A DNA stretch of 64,000 nt from Protopterus annectens (taxonomy: Eukaryota; Chordata; Ceratodontiformes; Protopteridae), in the NCBI RefSeq assembly GCF_019279795.1, contig NC_056726.1:1016395292-1016459291 (forward strand), given 5' to 3'. Positions within the stretch are counted from its first letter, which is position 1. Each line of letters begins with the position of its first letter. Positions 1 to 10,635 of the stretch are shown here, in pieces. Below the pieces are notes generated by a model. That model did no database searches. It had not been told where the DNA came from and saw only the letters and a list, made by a program, of their open reading frames with translations. Position numbers and translations under genes: made by a program.

Positions 1-727
1 ATTTGTGTTGGGGGGTGGAGGTTGGTTGGATGTCTGCTTTGGAGGTCTCTGTTGCTTTTGCAGATTTTTATTTAAAGCCTCCGAGTATGTTTACATGTAT
101 TTATGTGTGTTTTTTGCTGGTGCTGGTTTAATGGATCTATGTGAGACTGGCAGTGTGATGCAAGTATTTCCCTTCTCCTCTTGACTGTCTGATCCAGCCT
201 TGGGTTGAGAGAGCTTAGCCTCCAGTTTGGCTGTATAATTGCATCTCTCACATGTAGTAGTGTTTGGTGGTAGGAGGAGAGGGTTGTCTGTGTACATCAG
301 GCAGTTGTAACATTGCCTCAAAATGCCCAGATTCACCAGTTGGACTTTAGAGTATGCCTGAAACTGCCCTTTGGACATGCCTGGATAGGTGCAGTGAATT
401 GTTTTACTGAATAGCTGGTAAGGTTGAATAGAGAGCCTTGTCCTTCTGTACAGTATAGGAGGGTCTAGTGGTAGGGTTTATAAGTGCTTGCTATGAGTTT
501 TGAGCAAGTGCTGGGCTGAGAAATTAATGGCTTGAGTGCTTAAGTTGAAATTTTGTCTAGTTCCAAGGGAAAAATTGAAGAGGAGACTTTGTGGATCCGG
601 GAAGTTTTATACCCTAGCTAACCGGCACTGCCTGGAGTGCAAAACTGGGCAAATGTGGTATTTATAGCAGGGAGATGAAAGAGATAGAAATTAGCCCAAA
701 ATGGCCAATAAACTACTAATTTCTGGG
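1..727 (-). mobile_element. Inverted 5' segment of CR1 LINE copy 1 (ORF1 zinc-finger part)
   Basis: This segment is the 5' end of a CR1-type LINE in reverse orientation, directly abutting the forward-oriented rest of the element at about 728. On the minus strand, 378-91 encodes a 95-residue ORF1 N-terminus with paired CxxC motifs (CYNC, then CERC), a zinc-binding pattern known from CR1 ORF1. The same order of sequence is found in the uninverted copy at 54490-55380, which identifies it. The segment runs from internal ORF1 sequence at base 1 to the element's 5' untranslated region near 720. The left end may lie outside the window. This is the product expected from twin priming during target-primed reverse transcription. 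Confidence 0.85.
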
Positions 728-845
728 CACACCAAAGTGCCTCTCACCAGGCTGGATAAAGAGAAAGTCACTGTCAGTTGCTTGTCGGGCGCCAGAATCC
801 ACCACATTACCCACACACTCAGGTCACTCCACAAGTAGTACAAAT

Positions 846-1130
846 ATGACTGTCATTGTCCATGTTGGTGTGAATGACCTGAGATGTACCTCCCTGGACT
901 ACATGAAAAGGGGCATAGAAGAGCTCTCTGATTATGTAATCAAGGCAGGTATGACCCTAGCCCTGAGTAGCATCATACCCTCACCAAGTATGATACCACA
1001 GTACAAGGAAAAAATTATAAATTTCAACAATTGGCTAAGTTTTTGGTGTCATTCCATGGGGATCCAGTATCTGTCTGCCTGGGATGACATGCTCGACAAA
1101 CCTCGATGCTTCACCAGAGATGGCTTGTAG
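846..1130 (+). pseudogene. CR1 ORF1 C-terminal SGNH/esterase-like domain (copy 1)
   Basis: The 94-residue reading contains VHVGVNDLR, the GxND block of the SGNH-hydrolase-like esterase domain known from the ORF1 of CR1-like LINEs. The frame continues past a TAG at 1128-1130 into the endonuclease ORF. In copy 4 the same codon encodes His (HLSPLGF), so this TAG is a copy-specific nonsense change. The role of this domain in the LINE cycle is not settled. Confidence 0.75.
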
Positions 1131-1148
1131 CTGTCACCCCTAGGATTC

Positions 1149-2516
1149 ATGATACTGGCAAAGGCAGTTGCCACTCCCATAGTGCCTTTTTTAGGCAAGG
1201 CTAAAAAAAAAAAAAACAAATCCACCACCGTAATAAGTACTAGCAATAATAAACTGAGGATCATACTGCTAAACGCTAGGAGTTTAAACCTCAAAGTGCA
1301 CTCTCTCGAGGCACTCCTCAACATGGAGAACATCGATATTTGTGCAGTAACTGAGACCTGGTTCCAGGCTCAAGAGAGCACCCCAGCGATTCCAGGCTAC
1401 AACTCATACCACACATTTCGGCCGCAAAACCCAAACCGAAATACAAAGGGAGGAGGCATATCCATATTCATCAAGGATAACCTCACCTCCAGACTAGTTA
1501 CAAAGTATGATGTCTCGGAGATCATCCAAGTGCAACTGACAATGGGCAGAACTGCAGTACAGATTGTAACTTGCTTCAGATCACCTTCCCAGCCCCAGGG
1601 CACTCACTCCACTTTCCTCAGGGTATTAGAAAACATGGGAGTCCAACCAAACACCCTTATACTAGGTGATTTCAATTACCCAAACATCAATTGGGAAAAC
1701 TACGAAAGTACAAATACCTTTGCTCAGTGCTTCCTGGAATACATTAACTCCAATGCTCTGGACCAGCTTGTAAACACCCCCACAAGAGGTAAAAATATAC
1801 CTGACCTGGTCATCACCAACATGCGGGACAAATGCTCCACACCTGCAGTAAATTCCTCATTGGTCAGATTTGACCATAAACTCATCCACATACAACCTCC
1901 ATCCTCTGTCCCAAAAGAAACCATGGTTAAAAACTTCTCCAAAGCGAACTTTATGCTAGTCAAGACAGAGGTGGCAAACTTTGTTACAACAAAGCAGAAT
2001 GTCAATATGACTGAATCTGCTATATCCTACACAAAAGCACTCTACAATCACCTACATGAGTGCATGGACCGTGCTATCTCGAACAAGACCAAGACCCACT
2101 CCTCCAAAAAGAGGAAACCAATCTGGTGGACCCCGGCCATAAACAAACTCTATAATCGAAAGAAGAAATTACTGCACAATAAAGTAAAAACCCAGGAATG
2201 GAGCGGCTCCCTGACCAACCTTAGCAAAAAACTAAGAACCCTCATAAAAACTCTAAGACGAGCTTTGAAAGAAAAATTGCAACAGACACCAAAGGCAATC
2301 ACAAAGCATTTTTTAGCTATGTCAAAAACCTTAATAGCAACTCTCATATTTGCTCTAAGCTACAGCATAATGGTTCAAAATTCACAGAACCAACTGACAT
2401 CGCCAATATATTGGCAGAGAGGTTCAGTGCAAACTTCACCCCACCCTCTCCCCCCAAAGGGCTCATATCCATACCAAAAGATTGTGCTGCCCCTAAAATC
2501 ACAGACACCCAGGTGA
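1149..2516 (+). pseudogene. CR1 ORF2 N-terminal region: APE-type endonuclease (copy 1)
   Basis: An open stretch of 455 codons holds the endonuclease domain that nicks target DNA for reverse transcription. Visible motifs are LLNARSL (residues ~40-46), AVTETW (~66-71), the catalytic-type ILGDFN block (~171-176), and a C-terminal block RFDHKLI where copy 4 has RSDHRLI. The expected Ser of the SDH motif is therefore Phe here, so the nuclease is probably inactive. The first residues, MILAKAVATPIVPF, are really the end of ORF1; they are in frame only because this copy has six T's where copies 3 and 4 have five. After residue ~400 the frame leaves the LINE protein. Confidence 0.85.
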
Positions 2517-3289
2517 AAACAGCACTCTCCAAGGCAAGAAACACAGCATCCATGGGACCAGATAGCATCCCAGGCTGCGTGCTACATGAGTTCCAAAATG
2601 AATTAACCCCTCACATTGATACCATGTTTAACCACAGCCTCACCTCAGGCTATGTGCCCACAGAGTGGGGCATGGCAACAGCCATCCCACTCCATAAAGG
2701 AGGTGCAACCCCTGACCCTGGGAATTACCTCCCCATCAGCCTGATGAGTCTTGTCTGCAAGGCCATGGAGCACATCATCATGGAACTCATAAACAACAAC
2801 ACTGGTAACCTACAAACCGTAGACCCCACCCAGTTTGGGTTTGTAAAGGAAAGGTCATGTCTCCTAAATCTGGTTGATGTCTTCAAAATGGTCACTAAAG
2901 CAATAGATGAGGGAAAGGTGTTTCACACAGCATACCTTGATCTTGCAAAGGCCTTCAATACCATTCCTCACTTGGGAATTATAGACAGACTCACCAACCT
3001 AAATATAAACACCTACGTTACAAGATGGGTCACTAACTGGCTCACGGATAGAACCCATTCAGTGAGAATAGGAAATGCTAGATCAGACTCCAAACCTGTG
3101 ACTAGTGGTGTACCACAGGTCACAGTCCTGGGACCCCTCCTGTTCAGTATCAATTTCTCTGAGGTACAAGCAAACATGGAGGGACTATGGCTCACAAAGT
3201 TCGCAGACCACTGCAAATTGTGTGCCATAATCGAGACTACTACTGATGTAGACATCCTTCAAAATGGTCCTACGGATACAGATACATGA
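2411..3289 (+). pseudogene. CR1 ORF2 reverse transcriptase domain (copy 1)
   Basis: The 292-residue reading carries reverse-transcriptase blocks in order: IPLHKGG then NYLPISLMSLVCKAMEHII, QFGFVKERSCLLNLVD, the motif A region TAYLDLAKAFN, GVPQVTVLGPLLF, and the motif C position FADHCKL. Intact copies read FADD or FTDD there, so the second catalytic Asp is changed to His and the enzyme would be dead. The reading picks up after a frame break that separates it from the endonuclease at about 2340-2410. Confidence 0.88.
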
Positions 3290-3361
3290 TGCCAAAACCA
3301 TGGCCTCAAACTAAATGCCAAAAAGTGCATTGTTATCCCCTTTGCAAAAAATCAAGTACCT

Positions 3362-3982
3362 ATGAACTACAACATAGGTGGCAGCCCACTTATCACAAAG
3401 AGTGTGATAAGAGACCTAGGGACTCAGGTAAGTAGTAACCTCTCCTTCGACAACCACATTGCCAAAGTGGTTAGAGAATCCTTCTACATGGCCCACCTTA
3501 TCACAAAAGGGTTTGCATCTAGGAATAAGGAAGTTATTGTCCCCCTTTACTCATCACTAATTAGAACCATTATTGAATATAATGCCCCATTTGGGATGTA
3601 CCAAATAAGACATCTGCAACAACTGGAGAGGCCACAAAAGTACCTCACAAAGAGGACAACGGGCCTCAAACAGTTGCCCTATGCCATGAGGCTAAAAAAA
3701 CTCAGACTGTTCTCGGTCGCATACCGGCTACACAGAGGTGATCTCTGCCTGACATACAAGGCTATGTCAGACCCCAAATTGCTAGAAATACTCCACCTAA
3801 GGAAAATCCAATCCACCAGAGCTACACTCTCAAGGGACATAAACCTGACATCATCAATAAACAAGACATGTTGGAGGGACAGATTTGTGTCCCAGAGTCT
3901 CCCCTTGCTCTGGAATAAGTTCCCCATATATGTGAGGCAGAGCTCCTCATTGTCACTCTTCAAGAGAAATCTTGATGAGTAG
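3362..3982 (+). pseudogene. CR1 ORF2 C-terminal (thumb and tail) region, copy 1
   Basis: This 206-residue reading is the part after the polymerase core. It contains VIRDLGTQVSSNLSFD, then HLITKGFASRNKEV and LYSSLIRTIIEYNAPFGM, blocks shared with all four CR1 copies here. It ends shortly before the 3' untranslated tail. A stop at about 3287-3289 separates it from the reverse-transcriptase core upstream. Confidence 0.85.
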
Positions 3983-4150
3983 ATGGGAAACAGGAAATTC
4001 ACCCCGGGAATCACTTCTGGGGCCCTGCTCGACAGGGGCGCAGGTAACTAAACCACATGGGAGGGAGGCGATAGCACAAACATTTTTGGCTAGGCTTAAT
4101 TATGCCCTAGGGCCAATAGCCTAGTACCTACCTATGAACCTATGAGACAC

Positions 4151-5392
4151 TACAATCCATAATTATTTTCTGACTTTAGATTTTCATGGTTTGCCAATGA
4201 TTTTCCAGAAAACCACTATTTCAGAATAAAGACACCACAAATATGATGCAAACCTCTGTGCATTATGCAAAGGGCCTGTACAGTTGGGAGGTATGGCAGG
4301 CACTGTGTAGGTTACTTCAACCTGTGTACTGTTCATATGTGTGGCCCCCTGAACATGACCTGTCCAGCTTACCAGCAGTAATGGATATTGACATCTGGAC
4401 AGTGTGTGTACAACTCCCACTGTAGGTGTAGCTGACATACAAAATAGTTGGCAATGCATTTTGTGGAACATGACCCTGTCTACCACAGTTCTGTACCTAG
4501 GCCACTAGGACACAACAGCCATGTGAAGTTGCTGGCCACATCCTGACAGTATTCCCCGCACATATGCATAGCTCATTGACCCCTGCATATTGTGGACATG
4601 CAACAAGTTATCATGTTAATTGGGACAGCCCTGGCAATGTGTGCTCTGCTGCTATCACCCTACAAACTGTGGTGATATTGGCTTTACATTTTGGTTCCAT
4701 TTAGCATAGTATTGTGCCCTGTCTTGGAGAATAGAGGCATATCACTACAGACCACAGGTTAGATTGTAATGCCATACAGTTGAGTTTCAGACTTCTTACC
4801 CTTCAGAGCCTTACTGCAAATACAAGGCCTGCTGTGATATCACTGTGTAAATCTGTAGGGGGTTATTCCATCATTGTCGCCATTTGTGGGCCTTTGCCAA
4901 ACATTCCTTTATGGTTTTCTATGGCTGACTTGCTGTGTGAGTCTGAGGGGTGAGTATATGATCCCCACAGTGACATCCATGAATGTGGCCTATGACCCCC
5001 CTTAGTTGACCCCCCCCACACATATACTGCAGTGGGATTTGTCACCTTAAATGATACTGCATAGTGTGGGGAAGCCAGTATTGTGCAGACATTTCCTGGT
5101 GTCCCACATAGCTGTCAGTTTGCTGCTCTTCCAGTAGGCCACCCCATTCCCTTACATGCATGCAGCATTACCATAGATATGCTACCAAAACATAGTAATC
5201 CATTCATTTATTGTTAAGAAGACTGACTTACCTTGTGCCGGCAGCAGTTGTGAGGATGGTGCTTGAGAGCTGCCTATGTTGGATGCACACAGTACACTGC
5301 CTATACATGGTTAGTTACAGGTAATGTGATGTGTGTGTGTCATCCATTTTAGTGTGTGTGCAAGTCAGAGAAAGGTGTTAGTATCTGGGTCC
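4151..5392. other. Gene-free stretch between CR1 copy 1 and the Harbinger relic
   Basis: I recognise no gene here. Short open stretches on both strands lack domain motifs. Part of this DNA may be the 3' flank of the Harbinger element, whose ends I could not define. Confidence 0.4.
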
Positions 5393-6480
5393 CTACAGTG
5401 TCAGTGTGTGTGCTATGCATTGCCTCTTTGCTAAGGCTTGTGCATACTGGGCACGTCTCCATCTGCCTACAGGAGCAAGCTCATGGGCTTCCCCCTCTGA
5501 GTCCCTCTGTGCCTGTGGGGACCCTGGCAATGGTGGGGAACTGGGTGGCCCTTCCTCGTGCTGTTCCTGCTGCAGCTGTTTCCACAGGATCATATTGTGT
5601 AGCATGGCACATACTATGAACGTGTGTGAATATGTGGCTGGTGAATACTGCAAGGCTCCACCAGATATGTCAAGGCAGTGGAACTGTGACTTGAGCATCC
5701 CAAACACACATTCTGTAATGATCCTGGTTTGTGTGTGTGCCTCATTATGGTGTTCTTCAGTGGGTGTGTGTGCATTTCTGAATGGTGTCATCATCCATGG
5801 CTCCAGTGCATAGCAAGCATTCCCCACCAGATGTCCCCACTGACAAATGCCTGGTACAGCTGTGATGAATCCCAGATGCAGGAGTAGTGATAGCTTCCAG
5901 GACTGCCAGCACACACATTCAAGATAATGCCCTGGGCATTGCACATGACCTGGCAGTTGATGGAGGAGAAACCCTTGCAGTTTATGTAGACCCTACCCTG
6001 TTCACCGGATGGTGCTTTGATGTTGATGTGCATGCAGTCTATCACACCCAGTACCTCTGGGTATTCTGCTACATGGTGGAAGAGACACATATTGCTGCTC
6101 CTCATGGGTGTTGGGGAAGTAAATGTGCTCACAGGCATGTGGTATGATGGCATCCAGGAACTGGTGGAGTGCCCTGGATGCAGATGCCTGTGAGACTCCC
6201 ATGATGTCAACAGTAGGTCTTTGGAAAGTACCTGTAGCTAGTATTCTTAAGGCTACACATACCTTGGTATCCAGTGGGATGGGTTCCCCTCTGTTGGCTC
6301 TGGGTCTGAGTTGAGGCCAGCACAGCTCGATGATTTGCTGATATGTCTCTGTTCACCCTGTAGTGCTCTACTATCTCCAGATCATGTAGCCCCTAGTAAG
6401 TTACCCTGGGTCTGAACACTCTTCTCCCCCTCCTCAGTCTGTGGCGGTGGTCAGCATTATTCTCCTCACCACCCTCAGCT
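5393..6480 (-). pseudogene. PIF/Harbinger-superfamily transposase, decayed
   Basis: Read on the minus strand, this is a HARBI1-like DDE transposase of a plain DNA transposon. The N-terminal part shows VFRPRVTY and LHDLEIVEHYRVNRD, the usual start of the family. Next come a helix-turn-helix-like stretch, MGVSQASASRALHQFLD (6202-6150), then VLGVIDCMHINIKAP with the first catalytic Asp. The second Asp of the family's HDS motif reads HYS (in SPGSYHYSCIWDSSQ), and the Glu region is RIITECVFGMLKSQF. The C-terminal block HTFIVCAMLHNMILW is also typical. It lies in at least three frames and has lost one catalytic residue, so it is inactive. I could not locate terminal inverted repeats or the accompanying Myb-like gene. 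Confidence 0.85.
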
Positions 6481-6815
6481 TCTAGCACACACTGATGGAT
6501 CAAAGCAATGGCAGCCCCTAATATTTTTTTGGTTAAAATTCCCCCGCATGTGTATACCAGTGGTGCAGAGTCGTGGGAAAAAACAGACTGGAAGGTATTT
6601 GCACGATTTATACTGTTGTGCTGCAGATGCTGCCTGTTTGATTGGTTGACTATGATACATTCCACCTGACAGCTATGTAATTTGCACTTGATTGCTTTTA
6701 TTCTATTTACCTTTTTTTCCCTTCCCATTTCTACCCCTTTAAGCCCCAAGGTGTAAACAGTCCTGCTATTTCTGTTTTTTTTTTTCATTCCCGGAAGCGC
6801 ACCATGCAAACGCAT

Positions 6816-7414
6816 TTAGCTAAGGTAAACAATGAAAAATGGTCCTCCTCTGGATACAAACATACTTTTCTTTTCATGGAATAAGTCAATACAGCCTCAG
6901 ATGCCCCCCCCCCCCCTTGCTTAAATGTACTTAGCTAAGCTCAAATGTGAGTGGTGGAGCTCCAGTGTGCTTACACCAAGCATGAGTCTCCCCCTTGTCA
7001 TATCAGCTGCTCCTCCTGCTTACACCACTCCCTTATAGCTCCTACATGGTTAGGTGCTGTTTGGCAATTAGATTCTTTTTGTGATTCGGTAAATTTCCCT
7101 CATTAGCATACCCCATTGCCTTAGTCCCTAGTTACAGGACTACATCCCTTAGCAATCACTTTTCCCTGCTATTGTTTTGATTCTGCATGTCATCGACTAT
7201 AATGACAAAATGCAGATTTCACTTAAAATTGCCTTATCACATTTTTTTTTTCGGCATAATCCCATTTGCACACCGCTGCCCTATGTTTGAACGGCCGAAA
7301 TTGGCCAAAAAAATAAAACTTTGATTTTTATAATTTTGCAACACTTTTCCATGCTAATGGCCAGGATTAGAATACATGCTTTAGTTTGAGCTGTCATGCC
7401 TCCGTTTTGATTTT
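6816..7414. other. AT-rich non-coding flank of the Harbinger relic
   Basis: I see no gene in this stretch. It holds a poly-C run near 6906-6917 and several T-rich runs. It leads into the hairpin cluster that starts at 7416. Confidence 0.4.
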
Positions 7415-7415
7415 T

Positions 7416-7671
7416 GCAGAAATGTATTCAGTTGGTATGCGAATACATTTCTGCATACTACACTGTTCTGCCACGGATGCCTGCCTGCTTACTGGATCAC
7501 TAATTGACCTCATTTGCATGGTTTTCACCAGCAAATAAAGTCATTAGCATAATCCAGTCATGTCTGTGGCAGAATAGTGTTAGCAGGCTTGTGTACGTCC
7601 CCAGGCTTATTTACTGGATCGTTCGGCGGCCATATTCCATGCAGGAACAGCTACAGTATTCCTGCATGGAA
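7416..7671. repeat. Cluster of three hairpin-forming inverted repeats
   Basis: Three consecutive inverted repeats can be read directly. A perfect 14-bp stem pairs 7416-7429 with 7441-7454. An imperfect stem of about 55 bp pairs 7461-~7515 with ~7525-7579, anchored by CACTGTTCTGCCAC against GTGGCAGAATAGTG. A perfect 13-bp stem pairs 7635-7647 with 7659-7671 (TTCCATGCAGGAA). Such a cluster suggests a foldback or MITE-like element, perhaps related to the neighbouring Harbinger copy. No target-site duplication was identified. Confidence 0.7.
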
Positions 7672-7719
7672 AAAAATGTTATTGAATCCCTAGGATTGCC
7701 TCCTTAATTAAAAAAAAAA

Positions 7720-8703
7720 ACTTTTCACATCCATCTACTCTTTCTACCCCCTCACAATAATATCCGATTCCAGTATTTCTGTGATCACCAGGTTATACCT
7801 AAACCAACAATCAGACACACTCCCACTTCCTGTACTCCCCTTCACCTTCTGCACATGAATTTAATTCATCTTGTATCCATTGCTAACAACTTCTGCATAG
7901 CACTTGTCTATATCATTGATAAAAAATCCTGTTCTGCTGCATCTAACAACCTCCCACTTGAATACCTAAAGATAACTGACAATGTCATTGCATACTCAGT
8001 CTCACTTCTTATCAATAGCTGAATCCTATGTTCTTTCATTATGGAAAAAATCAGATATCACCCCTTTCATAAATGTGTCATCTCTATGGACATCTCTAAC
8101 TTCCACCCCATTGCAGTATTATCACTTCCCAAACATTCTTGAAAGATGTATTCATAAACAACTCCATTACTATTGCCAACCAGAACAACTTTTAATATCC
8201 ACCCAACATGGCTTTCACCCAGCACACAGTACAAATATTTCCCTGCTATCATTCAGTTTTCCCTGCTATTATTCAATGACTCTATAAGCAAATACAAGGA
8301 CTCAAACAAACCTTGGCTAAAGCCTTTGATACAATTTCTCACCTTAAATTCATGTTAAAATGTCTCAACTAGGATCACCCCATCTTCATTAATGTGAATT
8401 AATTCTATTTAACTGACAGGCTTCAATCTTTAAAATGGCAAATACCCTCTCTCCCTATGTGGATGTCTCCACTGGTATACCCCAAGGCTCTATTTTTGCT
8501 CCCTTTCTCTGTAGTATTTTTATTAGTGACTTTTATACCTGCAAAAGTCCAGCCTCTCTCTTATAATATGCAGATGATTCCACACTGCTATGTGCATGTA
8601 ATAATATGCCTCTGTTACTTCATATTACACAAGAAGCTTTTTCTTCAGTTGAAAAATGGTTCTGTAGTGGTCAACTACTACTGAAGTCTAAAAACAAAAT
8701 GTG
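7720..8703 (+). mobile_element. L2/CR1-group LINE fragment, reverse transcriptase part
   Basis: This degraded LINE reads on the plus strand in several frames. Recognisable pieces are LPNILERCIHKQLHYY, LISTQHGFHPAHSTN, the block TGIPQGSIFAPF near 8475-8510, and an intact YADD catalytic motif at 8567-8578. It resembles the LINE at 60810-64000 (compare QHGFRPNHST there), so the two probably belong to the same group. The copy is interrupted from 8704 by a palindromic element and microsatellites, and its C-terminal part resumes near 9950. Confidence 0.75.
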
Positions 8704-8711
8704 TGTGGTCG

Positions 8712-8825
8712 CCACGTGTGGTAGAAGTGAAACTTCTGTAAGGAAGTGTGAAGAGCTTGTACTGTACTGTACCATTTGCTTTCCTTCACACTTCCTTACA
8801 GAACTTTCACTTCCACTGTATGTGG
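8712..8825. repeat. Small palindromic element (MITE-like), ~42-bp arms
   Basis: Arms 8712-8753 and 8784-8825 are near-perfect inverted complements (CTGTAAGGAAGTGTGAAG against CTTCACACTTCCTTACAG), around a ~30-bp loop that itself carries the repeated ACTGTACTGTAC motif. The element interrupts the L2-like LINE. There is no coding capacity. It resembles a minimal non-autonomous DNA transposon, but I could not identify the family. Confidence 0.75.
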
Positions 8826-9201
8826 TGAATTCGCATATATTTTCTTTTCACTCTTGAAATACATCAAAGAAGAGAATGCAGCTATTTTAACTCAAAGATG
8901 TTATTTAATTATGTTGTATTATCTGTAATATCCAAACTCAGAGTGACTAACACTCAGTGTTTTGTCCAAGAAGGAGAAAAGACTGGTTTGCAGATACTCA
9001 CATGAGTTAAAGATAAATAAAAAGGAAAAACAAAGCTTTTTTTACACAACTCATTTCTGCCTGTTTGAACCCATTTTACAGCATAGGTTAACACTGAACT
9101 GGAAGGGTCTAGAATTCAGTGGCACACATGATTCCATTTTGTGTTAACAACTTGTAGGAGAATTACAGCACTTATACAGTGAAGAGTGAATTTATTTATT
9201 T

Positions 9202-9203
<2 letters not shown>

Positions 9204-9297
<94 letters not shown>

Positions 9298-9495
9298 ATA
9301 GTTCCATCATGTACAGTTTAAGGATTGCAATCCCTATTTGATTTTTTCCAGTTTAGCCACATATGACACATGAGTGCATAATATCTTTAAATCGCATGAT
9401 TAATGATGCACTGCGAACAGTGTATAAAAAAAAGCACTAAGGTAAAAAAATGAACATGAAACCCAGGTTTAGCAAGCTCTAACTCTTTACTGTCA

Positions 9496-9548
<53 letters not shown>

Positions 9549-9586
9549 GGGGGGGTAAGGGGATATCTCACTTGCTCTCACTCTTC

Positions 9587-9642
<56 letters not shown>

Positions 9643-9703
9643 TGTGTGTGTGTGAATGCTTGCTTGCTGTCACTCACTCTTGATTGTCAGTCCACGCTCG
9701 CGC

Positions 9704-9790
<87 letters not shown>
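9204..9790. repeat. Four (GT)n arrays in a higher-order tandem arrangement
   Basis: Long GT tracts lie at about 9204-9297, 9496-9546, 9590-9654 and 9710-9790. The last three are each preceded by a related unit of the form CTTGCTNTCACTCTTNACTG, so a roughly 100-bp unit seems to have been duplicated together with its microsatellite. A GGGGGGGG run ends the second tract and a CGCGCGC run starts the fourth. Confidence 0.9.
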
Positions 9791-9792
<2 letters not shown>

Positions 9793-9949
9793 ATTGCTAG
9801 CTCATTCTAATCAGTACAAAAGTCAAACTCAGCCCTTAAGGGCAGAGTTTGACTTATATACTTCCATTTAACTTTTCCCTTACATTTCGAGCTCTAACAC
9901 TGTTCCATAAAAAGTTTCACTTAAAAAAAAAAAAAAACAAAGTTACTGC

Positions 9950-10500
9950 TATTTTTTTACAAACCGCATGTCTGACAATGTAAATTTCAAAATATTTCCA
10001 CTTAACAAAACTGAAGCTGAAGTAGTCTCCCATTCAAACCTTCTTGAGGTTATTATAGAATATTAAATTAAATATTACCTGTATGTTCAAAATAACATAA
10101 CTCACCAAAAATTAGGAATGCTCTACAGGAATAAAAATTTCCTTAACAACAGTACCAAATCCACATTTGCCACTACATACCTCCCCCCATCCCTCTTATA
10201 CGGCGCACCCATCCTAGCCAGCCTTACAGTTAAAATAAACTGGTGGCATTCTTTAATAAGGCTGCTAAGATTGCAGAATTTGCCAAAGACAATACCACAT
10301 CCACCAGTGTAGTGCCCTTTCAGACAATGAATTGGTTTGAACTGCCTCACAATTTAGATTACATACAGCTTATCTTCTACACACAATATTATTCACAAAG
10401 CTGACAATTGCCCTGGTTTTATTCCAATTTTCCCTTCCTACCACCCTAATAAATCATTTTGATCTAATGAACAACATCTTCTCATCATATACAAACCCCA
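9950..10500 (+). mobile_element. L2/CR1-group LINE, C-terminal coding remnant
   Basis: The plus strand encodes the end of a LINE ORF2: LGMLYRNKNFLNNSTKSTF, then LPPSLLYGAPILAS, blocks typical of the region after the reverse-transcriptase core in L2-like elements. It is most simply the continuation of the fragment at 7720-8703, split by the palindromic element and the GT block. It is broken and ends near 10500 against a tail of the opposite orientation. Confidence 0.65.
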
Positions 10501-10517
10501 CAATTCCCATGGCCAAA

Positions 10518-10635
10518 ACTAATTTATTTATTTATTATTTATTTATTTTACATTTGTTTACCGGGAAAGTCCAACTAGACAACAAGTCCATGTTCAGTGG
10601 TGCCTGGGGAGAAAAGCTCCATGACATACAGAGTA
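10518..10635 (-). mobile_element. L2-type 3' tail (minus strand)
   Basis: Read on the minus strand, the segment contains GGAGCTTTTCTCC, then GGTAAACAAATGTAAA, then TAAATAAATAA-type repeats. The same motifs in the same order occur on the plus strand at 22970-23065 and, more diverged, at 43280-43390. This marks the 3' end of one LINE or LINE-tailed SINE family. Confidence 0.7.

Larger units (their letters stand above)
728..4150 (+). mobile_element. CR1-type non-LTR retrotransposon (LINE), copy 1
   Basis: The forward-oriented body of CR1 copy 1 reads esterase-like domain, apurinic endonuclease, reverse transcriptase, then a 3' tail. It ends at about 4150 with repeats of a CTATGAAC-type octamer, the short 3' repeat typical of CR1. 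The domains are spread over several reading frames with at least three breaks (around 1128, 2340-2410 and 3287), so the copy is dead. Related copies in the window lie at 12252-14027, 18681-21806 and 50985-55390 (all minus). Confidence 0.92.

Noticed and set aside
5356-6314. Plus-strand open frames of up to 135 codons
   Set aside because: They lie antisense to the Harbinger transposase and show no motif of their own.
9116-9871. Open frames of poly(Thr-His) or poly(Cys-Val) across GT and CA tracts, also at 14040 and 43334
   Set aside because: They are translations of dinucleotide repeats with no stop codons, not genes.
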